Origin: Phycisphaerae bacterium
Lineage (GTDB): Bacteria; Planctomycetota; Phycisphaerae; Sedimentisphaerales; Anaerobacaceae
Direction of reading: 5' to 3'
Assembly (NCBI GenBank): GCA_003553245.1
Contig: PWDX01000221.1
Span: forward strand, 1 to 45,458
DNA: 45,458 bases
A program made the position numbers and the translations under genes. Shown here piece by piece: positions 24,720 to 32,840 of the stretch. The notes under the pieces were generated by a model. The model saw only the letters and a program-made list of their open reading frames with translations, searched no databases and was not told the origin of the DNA. Numbering within the stretch: position 1 is the first letter of the stretch; each line of letters begins with the position of its first letter.

Positions 24720-25541
24720 TTATAAAAACCCCATACTCAAGCTTTCAGCCAGAAGCGTCCATCCGTCAACGAGAATAAAGAGAACCAGCTTCAGCGGCAA
24801 TGACACCATCACCGGGGGAAGCATCATCATACCTGCACTTAAAAGGACACTTGCAACAACCAAATCTATCAACAAAAACGGTATAAACAGCAAACAGCCC
24901 ATCTCAAACGCCGTACGAAACTCGCTTATTACAAAGGCAGGCACAACAATATGAAGTCCCAGATCACGCATCGACTCAGGCTGAGGAATCTCCGCCATCC
25001 GCACGAATAAGGCCACATCCGACTCTCTGCTCTGCCTGAGCATAAACTCCTTTATTATTTCCGAAGCGTTTTCGCCGGCCGTCTGGAAAGTCATTTCGTC
25101 CTCCAGATAAGGCTGAACGGCGTATTCGTTCATTAGTGATAATGTCGGCGCCATCGTGAAAATTGTCAAAAACAGAGCCAGACCGATAATCGCTATCGTC
25201 GGCGGGATTGTCTGCGTCGTAAGGGCTCGCCGCACAAAAGAAAGCACGATAACAATCCGAGCAAAAGATGTCATCAAAACAAGCAGCGACGGCAGTATCG
25301 CCAATCCCGCGAAAATAATCGCGATTTTTACCGGCGTTGACCAGTCATCATCAGCTTCTTCCTCGGCCTCAGTTGCTTTGTCAAGCAGTTCCGTAATATC
25401 CATCAATGAAGGCAGACCAGCCACATTGCTAAGCTCGGCATCATCAGTGCCGGGAAAATCAATCTCCTGAGCGTCAGAACCGGCGCCGAAAGAGAGAAAT
25501 ATCAAAATTATTAAAAATACTGTAAGTGATTTAAGGTTCAT
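24720..25541 (-). CDS. fliP: Flagellar export-gate protein FliP
   Basis: FliP forms the pentameric core pore of the export gate. The 273-residue protein starts with a cleavable signal peptide (through SDAQ, residues 1-25), then an acidic linker (37-68) longer than usual, and the FliP membrane core with SLLVLMTSFARIVIVLSFVR, QTIPPTIAIIGLALFLT, FMLRQSRESDVALF, the VISEFRTAFEMGCLLFIPFL block and GMMMLPPVMVSLPLKLVLF. All family blocks are intact. The start overlaps fliO by 11 bases. Confidence 0.97.
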   Translation of the reverse strand: MNLKSLTVFLIILIFLSFGAGSDAQEIDFPGTDDAELSNVAGLPSLMDITELLDKATEAEEEADDDWSTPVKIAIIFAGLAILPSLLVLMTSFARIVIVLSFVRRALTTQTIPPTIAIIGLALFLTIFTMAPTLSLMNEYAVQPYLEDEMTFQTAGENASEIIKEFMLRQSRESDVALFVRMAEIPQPESMRDLGLHIVVPAFVISEFRTAFEMGCLLFIPFLLIDLVVASVLLSAGMMMLPPVMVSLPLKLVLFILVDGWTLLAESLSMGFL

Positions 25542-26013
25542 TGGGCTTTTGCTCTGCCTTTTGGTTCTGGTCTGCTAATACCGCGGAAAAGTCGTTAAGG
25601 TCGGCAAGTCGGGTGATCTGTTCATTTGTAACACCGATGATTAAAGTCCTCTCACCTGCCTGTATCAGGTGAATCGCACGGCGGGAGCCAAGATGCAGCG
25701 TCTCGATTATCCTCATCTGCTTGCTCGAAGAAGCACCGAGCTTCGGAACAAACCTTTTCGAGACATAAACCCCGATCACAGCCAGCGCAAGCAGCAACGC
25801 CAGCGAAATAACCATTTGCCAAAACAGCCGAGTGGTGCTTACTTGCCTTTCCGGCTGCTGGTTATCCTCCAGTCTCTGGCGGAGACTCTCGGAAATCTCT
25901 CGAGCAGCTTCATTGGGCTCATCGGCACGAACCTCTTGCGCATTGCAAATCTGCACCCAGAAAGGCACAAGCAGGGCAATCAACAGCACATTTATCAGTC
26001 TTTTCTCGAACAT
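25531..26013 (-). CDS. fliO: Flagellar biosynthesis protein FliO
   Basis: FliO helps assemble the FliP ring. The 160-residue protein has an N-terminal signal peptide (ending NAQE), a polar stretch, one transmembrane helix (about 65-85, LFWQMVISLALLLALAVIGV) and the FliO domain with KQMRIIETLHLGSRRAIHLI and the RTLIIGVTNEQITRLAD strand pattern. FliO is poorly conserved, but position before fliP and these blocks make the call safe. It is the first gene of the minus-strand export operon and lies about 26 bases from the predicted sigma-54 transcript start. Confidence 0.9.
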   Translation of the reverse strand: MFEKRLINVLLIALLVPFWVQICNAQEVRADEPNEAAREISESLRQRLEDNQQPERQVSTTRLFWQMVISLALLLALAVIGVYVSKRFVPKLGASSSKQMRIIETLHLGSRRAIHLIQAGERTLIIGVTNEQITRLADLNDFSAVLADQNQKAEQKPNEP

Positions 26014-26417
26014 ACCAAGGGCCCCGAAATTCCGACATCACCAGACATTTGCAAATTTCGTGCCTGAACCCCTGAATGCTCGTTTACGCCGCATTCACAG
26101 CCCTTTGGACTAAGGCTGTGTAGAAAAACTATACACTTTCCAAGAGCAATTATAATCAGCAAAGCGGTTTTGCGGGTGCAGACCGCGGCTGAAAAGTTAT
26201 AACGGAAATTGCTTGATTTTTCACAACCTTGATAGTAAATATGAAAACAGTGAGTCAGTTGCAATACTCTTTTTCGAGCTAAGAACTATAAGTGTTTATT
26301 TGGCAAGGCTTTGCAAGCGGGATGGCAATTTCTGATGTTTGGTTCGGGTGCGAATTATCCTTGGCGTATTTGGGGTCTGCTTAACAAACTTTTTAGGTGA
26401 TTTTCAGGATTTAGCGG
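26014..26417. other. Gene-free region between fliO and hisA
   Basis: About 400 bases between divergent genes. It contains the sigma-54 promoter of fliO at 26051-26065; the remainder should hold the upstream activator sites for fliO and a promoter for hisA, which I could not pinpoint. No coding frame with family features was seen on either strand. Confidence 0.6.
26051..26065 (-). promoter_or_regulatory. Sigma-54 (-24/-12) promoter of the fliO-fliP-fliQ-fliR-flhB operon
   Basis: On the minus strand the sequence reads AGGCAC, five bases, TTGC, matching TGGCAC-N5-TTGC with one mismatch at the first position. The GG and GC doublets are at strict sigma-54 spacing. The predicted start near 26039 leaves about 26 bases before the fliO ATG. 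A second site of this kind in front of the other flagellar operon makes chance unlikely. Confidence 0.8.
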
Positions 26418-27140
26418 ATGTATATAATACCGGCGATTGATTTACGCGGCGGCAAGTTTGTTCGTCTTATACAGGGCGACTATGAGCGACAGATTGACTA
26501 TCGTGATGATCCGGCGGCTCAGGCGGTAGAGTTTGCCCAGGCAGGGGCGCGATGGCTTCATGTGGTTGACCTTGACGGTGCAAAGGCGGGCAGGCCGGTC
26601 AATACTGCCGCGATAGCAAATATCGCCGCAACCGGCAAACTTCGTATCGAAGTAGGCGGAGGAATACGCGATGATGCCTCTATTGAGCAGTTGCTTCGGC
26701 TGGGTATAGAGCGAGTTATCATCGGAACAAAGGCCGTCAATGATTTTGAGTGGTTCGCTGCGATGGCGAGCAAGTATCCCGGCAGACTTGTACTAGGACT
26801 GGACGCTCGCGGCGCTACTGTTTCTACCGAGGGATGGACTCAGCAGGCAGGCAGGTCGCTGATTGATTTCGCGATTGAGGCTGCCGAGCTTCCCATCGCG
26901 GCAATAATTTATACCGATATTGACAGAGACGGGATGATGTCCGGGCCTAATCTGGAGCGGACGGCGGAGTTGGCCAAAATGGTGCAGGTTCCGGTAATCG
27001 CCTCGGGCGGGGTTAAGGAAATCGGTGATATTTACAGGCTCTCCTGTATCGGCGTAGAAGCGGTTATTGTAGGCCGCTCGCTTTACGAGGGCACTTTGAA
27101 TCTTGCCGATGCCATAAAAGCGACTCAAGGGTCGGCTTGA
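26418..27140 (+). CDS. hisA: Phosphoribosylformimino-5-aminoimidazole carboxamide ribotide isomerase
   Basis: HisA catalyses the Amadori rearrangement of ProFAR to PRFAR in histidine synthesis. The TIM barrel of 240 residues has the catalytic aspartates D8 (PAIDLRGGK) and D129 (LGLDARG), and two phosphate-binding loops, EVGGGIRD and ASGGVKEI with VGRSLYEG. The IYTDIDRDGMMSGPN block is the HisA hallmark that separates it from HisF. No other his gene is adjacent. A weak AGG-type ribosome binding site lies upstream. The TrpF activity is encoded separately at 657, so this is not a bifunctional PriA by necessity. Confidence 0.96.
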   Translation: MYIIPAIDLRGGKFVRLIQGDYERQIDYRDDPAAQAVEFAQAGARWLHVVDLDGAKAGRPVNTAAIANIAATGKLRIEVGGGIRDDASIEQLLRLGIERVIIGTKAVNDFEWFAAMASKYPGRLVLGLDARGATVSTEGWTQQAGRSLIDFAIEAAELPIAAIIYTDIDRDGMMSGPNLERTAELAKMVQVPVIASGGVKEIGDIYRLSCIGVEAVIVGRSLYEGTLNLADAIKATQGSA

Positions 27141-27153
27141 AAAATCACCGCGT

Positions 27154-27173
27154 ATTAGCTAAAAACAGCTAAT
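27154..27173 (+). other. Stem-loop downstream of hisA
   Basis: ATTAGCT and AGCTAAT form a perfect 7-bp stem around a 6-base loop, 13 bases after the hisA stop. There is no T-run after it, so it is not a clear intrinsic terminator; it may protect the mRNA end. Confidence 0.4.
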
Positions 27174-27207
27174 GTCGTAGGCGGACCGTAAAATTGTTTG
27201 TTTGCCC

Positions 27208-27235
27208 TTGACTGTGAAAGCAAAATCAGTATCAT
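27208..27235 (+). promoter_or_regulatory. Candidate sigma-70 promoter of the TPR lipoprotein gene
   Basis: TTGACT at 27208-27213, 16-base spacer, TATCAT at 27230-27235. It lies 89 bases before the start of the lipoprotein gene, downstream of the hisA stem-loop. Moderate match by eye. Confidence 0.42.
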
Positions 27236-27324
27236 TGGCGGTTGACTTATGCGTTGTCTCGGTGTAAGCGGCTTGCATCGCAGAATAGGCGTTAAACCAG
27301 CTTAACTTATCAAGGAGGCCTGTT

Positions 27325-28107
27325 ATGGCAAAGACGATTCTCATCATTACAGCAATCATAATTTCAACGGTTTTGAGCGGTTGCGGTCCTACCGATATGG
27401 ACTCGGCTCAACGGCGTCCACGCTCAAGAGAACTGACGGCGCAAATTGATGCGGCTACGGCAAAAGAGACCGACCTTGTCGAGGGTTTGATTCACCATCG
27501 CCGGGGTTATCAACGCTCCCTGGAGGAACTTGCCAGCTATTATGAGCAAACCGGCAATGATATGAAGCTTCAATGGGCACAGCAAGAGCTTCGCGATTTT
27601 GACCAAGCAAATCAGTACGACTATATTATTGAGGCTGTTGTGGCCGGTCCTGATTTGCGAGGCGATCGCTCGATAGCTGAGGCTGATTTGCTTTTCCGTG
27701 AGGCCAGAGATATAGAAGCCGGTGCAAGGCGTGTTATAGGCTATGACGGTGATGAACTTCGCCGTGCGTTGGATAAGTACAATGAGCTTATCCGACGGTA
27801 TCCCAACAGCGATAAGATAGACGACGCGGCCTATCATGCCGGTCAGGTATATGAGCGTTTCCGTGACTGGCGTCTGGCGGCGATTTATTTCCAACGGGCT
27901 TATCAGTGGAATCCCGATACGCCGCATCCGGCTCGATACAGAGCGGCGCATGTTCTTGACCAGCGGCTTGCGCGGCGTCAGGAAGCGCTGGAGCTTTATC
28001 GTGAGGCACTGGAAAAAGAAGACCTGCGGTCCTCGCAGCGTGACTTCGCGGAAATTCGCATTGGGCGGCTGACTAAGCGCGAGCAGCAGCTTGAGCGGGA
28101 TATGTAA
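27325..28107 (+). CDS. TPR-containing lipoprotein (BamD/YbgF-like architecture)
   Basis: A 260-residue envelope protein. The signal peptide ends in a lipobox, TVLSGC, with C20 as the lipidated residue. Residues 120-235 hold tetratricopeptide-like helices (ALDKYNELIRRYPNSDKIDD, AYHAGQVYERFRDWRLAAIY, ARRQEALELYREALEKE). The spacing of the ELIRRYPNS type is typical of the outer-membrane lipoprotein BamD/YfiO and of YbgF, but I see no feature that fixes the exact family. Anchoring in the outer or inner membrane facing the periplasm is inferred. A strong AAGGAGG ribosome binding site precedes the ATG. A terminator follows. Confidence 0.8.
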   Translation: MAKTILIITAIIISTVLSGCGPTDMDSAQRRPRSRELTAQIDAATAKETDLVEGLIHHRRGYQRSLEELASYYEQTGNDMKLQWAQQELRDFDQANQYDYIIEAVVAGPDLRGDRSIAEADLLFREARDIEAGARRVIGYDGDELRRALDKYNELIRRYPNSDKIDDAAYHAGQVYERFRDWRLAAIYFQRAYQWNPDTPHPARYRAAHVLDQRLARRQEALELYREALEKEDLRSSQRDFAEIRIGRLTKREQQLERDM

Positions 28108-28140
28108 TTGTCACAGCGTGGAACTTTAACAGCACTATCA

Positions 28141-28175
28141 GGGCGGGCCGGTCAAAAAACCGGCTCGCTTTTTTT
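28141..28175 (+). terminator. Intrinsic terminator ending exactly at the tilS start codon
   Basis: A 12-bp stem with a few G-T pairs (core GCCGGT/ACCGGC, 28141-28152 with 28159-28170), a CAAAAA loop, and a run of seven T at 28169-28175. The T-run touches the tilS ATG at 28176. It probably ends the lipoprotein transcript and, if also present in a tilS mRNA, would cover its translation start. Confidence 0.78.
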
Positions 28176-29618
28176 ATGCCCGATGATTTTGAAAAAACAG
28201 TAGCGCATTTCGTCGCCGAGCATAATCTGTTTGACGATGCCGAAGGTATTGTCGCGGCGGTTTCCGGCGGTGCGGATTCGGCGGCGTTGCTGGAAATTTT
28301 GGCGGCTCTTTCGGATAAGGGGCTGATGAATGCCAGGGTAATTGTCGCGCATGTTAATCACCGATTGCGAGGAGCCGACGCCGATGCCGACGAAGCGGCT
28401 GTGGTAACGCTTGCCCGACGGTATAGGCTGGAGGCTTTTGTACGGCGTGTAGATGTGCCTGCCCTTGCGAAATCGCGGAAGCTATCAATCGAAACAGCCG
28501 CTCGGCAGGGCAGGTTGGCAGCTCTTATGAAACTGGCGACAGAGCATAACTGCTCAGCCATAGCTACGGGACATCACAAGGACGACAACACCGAAACAAT
28601 GATACAAAGGCTCGCCCGAGGAACGGCTTTTCGCGGTCTCGGCGGGATATGGCCGAGACGACAATTCGACAACGGCGTGACATTTGTCCGTCCGCTGCTT
28701 TGCGTTGGCAGAAGTCAGATTGAGAAGTATCTAAACAGCAAAAACCTGCCATGGCGAACCGACCACACCAATGCAGAAATTGATTATCGCAGGAACTTCA
28801 TCCGCCATCGGCTGCTGCCTGAGTTGCAAAAAGACAGTGACAGTGACCTCGCTGGAAAACTGTTTTGCCTTTCGGCTAAAGCGCGGAGCTATTACAAAGC
28901 GGGGCGGCAAAAGGCCGAGGATTTCTGGGCGGATGCGGCTGATATTGCTAAGGGGCAGGTTCGCCTGGATGTCGCGGCCTTTACGAAACTGGCTCAGCCT
29001 GTAAAGGCCGAGCTGATAACGATGGCGATGACAGCCCTTGATACTGGTCTTGGGGATTTGCGGCAGGAGCATTTCGAGCGGACGATTATGCTGGCCGATG
29101 AAAATATCGGTGGAAAATCCGTCCAGCTTCCTCAGGGCATAACGGCGGTGCGACGGCACGACAAGCTGATCTTCAGCCCAGCCAAAACCGCCCGCACAGC
29201 GACTCGCCCGACCAGCAGCGAGCCAGGGCGACAGGCCAGGCAAATTCATATTCCCGGACGCACAAGCTTCGAGGCAGTTACTATCGAAGCGGATATGTTA
29301 GACATAGATAATTCCTATCTTGAAAACTTCAAGCGGGACAAAACAGCGGATATCGAATGGTTCGATTACGACAAGCTAAAGCCGCCGCTGATTGTGCGTT
29401 ATCGGCGGGCAGGTGATAAATTTTATCCGCTGGGTCTGTCTGCCGAAAAGAAAGTCGGCAAATTCATCACCGATAAAAAAGTGCCTTACGAGCTTCGCGA
29501 AAAGCTGAGGATAATTGCCGATGCCGATGAAATTCTCTGGCTTGCGCCGGTGCGGATAAGCGAAAAAGCAAAAGTCACCAATTCGACAAAAACTATCCTG
29601 CAATTAAAAATCACATAG
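28176..29618 (+). CDS. tilS: tRNA(Ile)-lysidine synthase
   Basis: TilS converts C34 of the CAU-anticodon isoleucine tRNA to lysidine using ATP and lysine, an essential decoding modification. The 480-residue protein has the PP-loop S30-G-G-A-D-S35, the HVNHRLRGADADAD block, the ATGHHKDDNTETMIQRLARG motif and the YRRNFIRHRLLPEL segment. The C-terminal substrate-binding domain (RYRRAGDKFYPLG, KKVGKFITDKKVP) is intact. The start gives the usual distance of about 25 residues before AVSGG, but no ribosome binding site exists because a terminator hairpin sits directly upstream; translation might initiate on a leaderless or refolded message (inference). It converges with the cupin gene at 7 bases. 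Confidence 0.94.
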   Translation: MPDDFEKTVAHFVAEHNLFDDAEGIVAAVSGGADSAALLEILAALSDKGLMNARVIVAHVNHRLRGADADADEAAVVTLARRYRLEAFVRRVDVPALAKSRKLSIETAARQGRLAALMKLATEHNCSAIATGHHKDDNTETMIQRLARGTAFRGLGGIWPRRQFDNGVTFVRPLLCVGRSQIEKYLNSKNLPWRTDHTNAEIDYRRNFIRHRLLPELQKDSDSDLAGKLFCLSAKARSYYKAGRQKAEDFWADAADIAKGQVRLDVAAFTKLAQPVKAELITMAMTALDTGLGDLRQEHFERTIMLADENIGGKSVQLPQGITAVRRHDKLIFSPAKTARTATRPTSSEPGRQARQIHIPGRTSFEAVTIEADMLDIDNSYLENFKRDKTADIEWFDYDKLKPPLIVRYRRAGDKFYPLGLSAEKKVGKFITDKKVPYELREKLRIIADADEILWLAPVRISEKAKVTNSTKTILQLKIT

Positions 29619-29625
29619 ACAGTTC

Positions 29626-30138
29626 TTACCTCGCTTTTGTCAGCTTTGTTATAAGCTCTTTCCGGTCGGGGTATTTTTCAACGAGAATGTCACGCTCGGC
29701 CAGTTCAAAATCGGCAAACTCAAAACCGGGCGACACCGTGCAGCCCATAAGGGCGAATTCGGCGTCTTCATCTTCCAGACAGCAGCCCTGCCAGACTCCC
29801 TTTGGCATCAGTAACTGCGGCTGATGTCCGGCTGCAATATCGTTACCGAGAGTAACGGTTTGCGAGCTGCCGTTTGGAAACAAAAGCAGAACTTTTACAG
29901 GCCCGCCCGTATAAAAGTGATAGATTTCATCGCTTTTGAGTTTGTGCATCGCCGAGAATACGCCCTTTTTCAGCAGGAAAAATATGGATGTGCCAAAACA
30001 TCTGTCCGAGTCGTACCTCTCAGGCAGGGCCGATTTGCCTATCTTTTCCTCACTGCGATACACTTCATTGTAATATCCGCCCTCTTCAGGCAGCGGTTTC
30101 AGGTTGAAATGTTGTATAATCTGCTCAGCCGTCTGCAT
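29626..30138 (-). CDS. DUF985 (Cupin_5) family cupin protein
   Basis: A 170-residue single-domain cupin of the DUF985 family (yeast YML079w relatives). Visible blocks are LKPLPEEGGYYNEVYRS near the N-terminus, TSIFFLLKKGVFSAMHKLKSDEIYHFYTG in the first cupin motif (His and Glu residues present), KGVWQGCCLEDEDAEFALMG and the TVSPGFEFADFELAERDIL C-terminal block. The family is thought to bind a small nucleotide- or sugar-like ligand, but no activity is settled, so none is assigned. It is a lone gene facing tilS. Confidence 0.88.
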   Translation of the reverse strand: MQTAEQIIQHFNLKPLPEEGGYYNEVYRSEEKIGKSALPERYDSDRCFGTSIFFLLKKGVFSAMHKLKSDEIYHFYTGGPVKVLLLFPNGSSQTVTLGNDIAAGHQPQLLMPKGVWQGCCLEDEDAEFALMGCTVSPGFEFADFELAERDILVEKYPDRKELITKLTKAR

Positions 30139-30477
30139 AAATTTTTTCCTTTTAAGAGGTTAGTAATACAGGCTGACCTCGGTTATAATTTCAACGAGGG
30201 TAATGTCAAGATGATAATTTCTCAAACTCAGGGGGTTTTCTTGTAAGTGGTTAATGAGTAAATACTTATGTATCCACAGGCAGTATTTATTGCTTCTGTC
30301 AGAGCTGATAAAAAACGGTATGCACCGAGATCAGGCCGCCTTAAACGAATATTCTTCTCAAAAAGCTTTTTAAAACCCTGAGCTTTAGTATCACAGCTAT
30401 TGACTTTAGCGGTCTTTTATAGTAGAATACCTTTTAGGAATGAGAAAACTATTTTAACTCAGGAGTAGGGGACAATT
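30139..30477. other. Gene-free stretch between the cupin and secreted-protein genes
   Basis: About 340 A/T-rich bases between divergent genes. A strong sigma-70 promoter lies at 30400-30428 for the rightward gene. Nothing else is recognised; the short open frames there show no family features. Confidence 0.6.
30400..30428 (+). promoter_or_regulatory. Sigma-70 type promoter of the secreted-protein gene
   Basis: TTGACT at 30400-30405, exactly 17 spacer bases, TAGAAT at 30423-30428. Both hexamers are one base from consensus. Predicted start near 30435 gives a leader of about 43 bases that includes a CAGGAG motif at its end region. Confidence 0.65.
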
Positions 30478-31305
30478 ATGTTTTACCTCAAAAAGCACAC
30501 TTTTTTAGCAATCACCGCCGTTTTTCTGCTCGCAGGCGTGGTCAACGCAGGATTTGAGCGAATTCCGGAGGGTATGACGGCAGGCGAATTTGAAGTTGCC
30601 CGGCAACAATTAATAGAGCAGGGCTATCAAACGCGTCTGAGAACACTCAAACATCAGGCCCAACTCAAAGTCCAAAGGCTCACAACAGCAGAAAGAGCCC
30701 TCTGGGTGGAGTTTATGCGGATGAAAGGGGCTAAAATAGGCCCTCAGGAGTATTTTCGCGATATTCTGCTCTATGCAGGGGAATTGCCCTTTAACATTAC
30801 CGAAGACGCTTTTTTCCGCCAGGACTTGATACAGGAGTATTTCAGGCAGGAAGCGGCCCAAATGCTGCTGGACAAACAAGCCTACCGCAGAATCCTCTCA
30901 ATAATTGAAGACCCGAAAATCAGGAAGGATTCTCCGTTGTGGAAAAAAGCCTTTCGTGTTCAGCAGCTAATGCAGCCGTTCCAGCTAAAGTTAAATGCCA
31001 TCGAAACCCGCAGGGCGTATCAACTCGCTAAACTGGCTGAGCTTATAGAGCAGCATGATTCTGAGCCGGTCCATATTATGACCGAGCCGGTGGCTGATGA
31101 GCAAAGCGAGCTTGTCGTCAGTGCGATAAGCTTTGGCGATGAGCCTTCGGCGATGATAGCCGATAAGCTTATACGACAGGGAGATACCATAAACGACCTG
31201 AAAGTTACCAAAATTTACCAAAACAGCGTCGCTTTTGAGTCAGAAAGTGCTTCCTGGACACAGGAAATCGGACAATTGCCGCCCGAGAAGACTGCTTCAA
31301 AATAG
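30478..31305 (+). CDS. Secreted protein with GspB-like C-terminal segment
   Basis: A 275-residue protein with a signal peptide ending VVNA-GF (residue 24). Residues 30-205 are helical, charged and unrecognised. Residues 213-268 (VVSAISFGDEPSAMIADKLI, RQGDTINDLKVTKIYQNSVA, then a F-E-x-E and W-T-Q-E strand) resemble the periplasmic domain of GspB/PulB and MshK type II secretion or pilus proteins, which share an I-x-F-x-x-x-P-S...G-D...V-x-x-I pattern. No secretion-system genes are nearby, so function is unassigned. It has its own promoter, and rsmE follows about 100 bases later. Confidence 0.7.
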   Translation: MFYLKKHTFLAITAVFLLAGVVNAGFERIPEGMTAGEFEVARQQLIEQGYQTRLRTLKHQAQLKVQRLTTAERALWVEFMRMKGAKIGPQEYFRDILLYAGELPFNITEDAFFRQDLIQEYFRQEAAQMLLDKQAYRRILSIIEDPKIRKDSPLWKKAFRVQQLMQPFQLKLNAIETRRAYQLAKLAELIEQHDSEPVHIMTEPVADEQSELVVSAISFGDEPSAMIADKLIRQGDTINDLKVTKIYQNSVAFESESASWTQEIGQLPPEKTASK

Positions 31306-31407
31306 CTGACAGAGGCTGCACCTGCTCGCAAACGGCACATAATCATTGACCGCCGGTGATTATCAGATAGGATATTGGCCGGTTATGGTTATGTTGTCGG
31401 AGAGCGT

Positions 31408-32142
31408 ATGCACAGGTTTTTTGTTTCAACTGCCGATTTTCAAGGTGACATCGTCCGTTTTGACGCCGAGCAGGTCCATCAATTGCGAAAGGTCTTGCGA
31501 TTTGCGCCGGGTCAGCGCGTAATCGTACTGGACAACACCGGCAAACAATATGAAGTCGAGCTTGCAAAAGACCTTAGCCATGCTCGCATCATCGCTCAGA
31601 AATGGGTCGAGGCCGAGCCGAAAGTCAGCGTTACGCTGTTTCAATCCCTGCTAAAACGCGAAAAATTTGAACTGATACTACAAAAATGCACGGAAATCGG
31701 CATATCTCGATTCGTGCCGGTGGTTACATCAAGATGTCTGATCCAGGACACACGCCTGAAACAAAACAAAATTCAACGCTGGCAGAAGATTCTAAAGGAG
31801 GCCGCCGAGCAGTGCGGCAGAGGCTGTGTGCCGGAGCTTGCCCCCGCTGTTCGGCTGGATGAGGCGGCAGAGCAATTCGGCAAATTAGAGCGAGTCATTG
31901 TGCCGTGGGAAGAAGCTGCCGAAGGAGATATTCGCAGTGCTTTACTGCCGCAGCGGCCTCAGCAGGTGGGCATTCTAATAGGCCCCGAAGGAGGGCTAAG
32001 TCCGCAAGAGATAAAGACCTGCTGCGAGAACGGGGCGGTTGTGGCAAGTCTTGGCAAACGAATACTGCGAACAGAAACCGCTGCCATCGCGGCAGGGGTT
32101 CTGGTAATGGACGCTCTGGAGGGAGCCGCCGGCGATGAGTGA
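31408..32142 (+). CDS. rsmE: 16S rRNA (uracil-1498-N3)-methyltransferase
   Basis: RsmE methylates U1498 of 16S rRNA with S-adenosylmethionine. It is a SPOUT enzyme with an N-terminal PUA-like domain ([23 protein letters not shown]) and a knotted catalytic domain with [32 protein letters not shown] and [12 protein letters not shown], all family motifs. An ATG at 31375 is in frame, but the ATG at 31408 has GGAGAG upstream and gives the standard MHRFF start, so 31408 is used (244 residues). Its last 8 bases overlap rsmI. Confidence 0.95.
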   Translation: MHRFFVSTADFQGDIVRFDAEQVHQLRKVLRFAPGQRVIVLDNTGKQYEVELAKDLSHARIIAQKWVEAEPKVSVTLFQSLLKREKFELILQKCTEIGISRFVPVVTSRCLIQDTRLKQNKIQRWQKILKEAAEQCGRGCVPELAPAVRLDEAAEQFGKLERVIVPWEEAAEGDIRSALLPQRPQQVGILIGPEGGLSPQEIKTCCENGAVVASLGKRILRTETAAIAAGVLVMDALEGAAGDE

Positions 32143-32815
32143 GGGGACTTTATATCTTGTGGCCACGCCGATAGGTAATCTCGGTGATATGAGCGAGCGG
32201 GCGATAGAGACTCTAAAGAGCGTGGATTTTATCGCCAGCGAGGACACTCGCAAGACCGGAATACTGCTGAAGCACTTCGGAATAAAGCAAAGGCAGATTT
32301 CATTTCACGAACATAACGAACGCCGCAAGACCGAGCGGATTGTTAATATGCTGCTGTCGGGTCAAAACGCGGCAGTGGTCAGCAATGCCGGCACTCCCGC
32401 GATTTCAGACCCAGGCTACAGGCTTGTCCGAGCCTGCATAGATGCGCAGATTGAGGTTACAATGATACCCGGAGCAGCGGCTTTTGTTATGGCGGTGGTG
32501 CTCTCGGGGCTTGCCGCGGACAGCTTTGTCTTTCGAGGGTTCGCCCCCAGAAAAAGCGGCAAACGACAGACATTTCTGGCAGTCGATAAAGACAGTCCTC
32601 ATACACTTGTATTTTATGAAAGTCCCTACCGTGTAAAAAAATTCCTCACCGACGCTCTGGAAGTTTACGGCGACCGCAAAGCAGCCGTAGCAAAAGAACT
32701 GACCAAAAAATTCGAGACAATTCACCGTGGACGAATATCAGAACTGCTTGACCAACTCGACGAAAAACTAAAAGGCGAATATGTAATAGTCATCGAGGGA
32801 AAGACATCGGATTAA
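32135..32815 (+). CDS. rsmI: 16S rRNA (cytidine-1402-2'-O)-methyltransferase
   Basis: RsmI 2'-O-methylates C1402 in the ribosomal decoding centre. The 226-residue tetrapyrrole-methylase-fold protein shows [20 protein letters not shown], the [16 protein letters not shown] block, [15 protein letters not shown] (SAM-binding loop) and [13 protein letters not shown], all RsmI hallmarks. The start overlaps the rsmE end, so two ribosomal RNA methylases are translationally coupled. It is slightly shorter than the E. coli protein (286) because the C-terminal extension is absent, common in other phyla. Confidence 0.95.
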   Translation: MSEGTLYLVATPIGNLGDMSERAIETLKSVDFIASEDTRKTGILLKHFGIKQRQISFHEHNERRKTERIVNMLLSGQNAAVVSNAGTPAISDPGYRLVRACIDAQIEVTMIPGAAAFVMAVVLSGLAADSFVFRGFAPRKSGKRQTFLAVDKDSPHTLVFYESPYRVKKFLTDALEVYGDRKAAVAKELTKKFETIHRGRISELLDQLDEKLKGEYVIVIEGKTSD

Positions 32816-32840
32816 ATACTTTGAGACTGGTCGAAAGTGA

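Noticed and set aside
26301-26314. TGGCAA...TTGC upstream of hisA resembling another sigma-54 promoter
   Set aside because: The spacer is 4 bases, one short of the strict 5, and the sixth base is A not C. Sigma-54 tolerates little change in spacing, and hisA is not a likely target.
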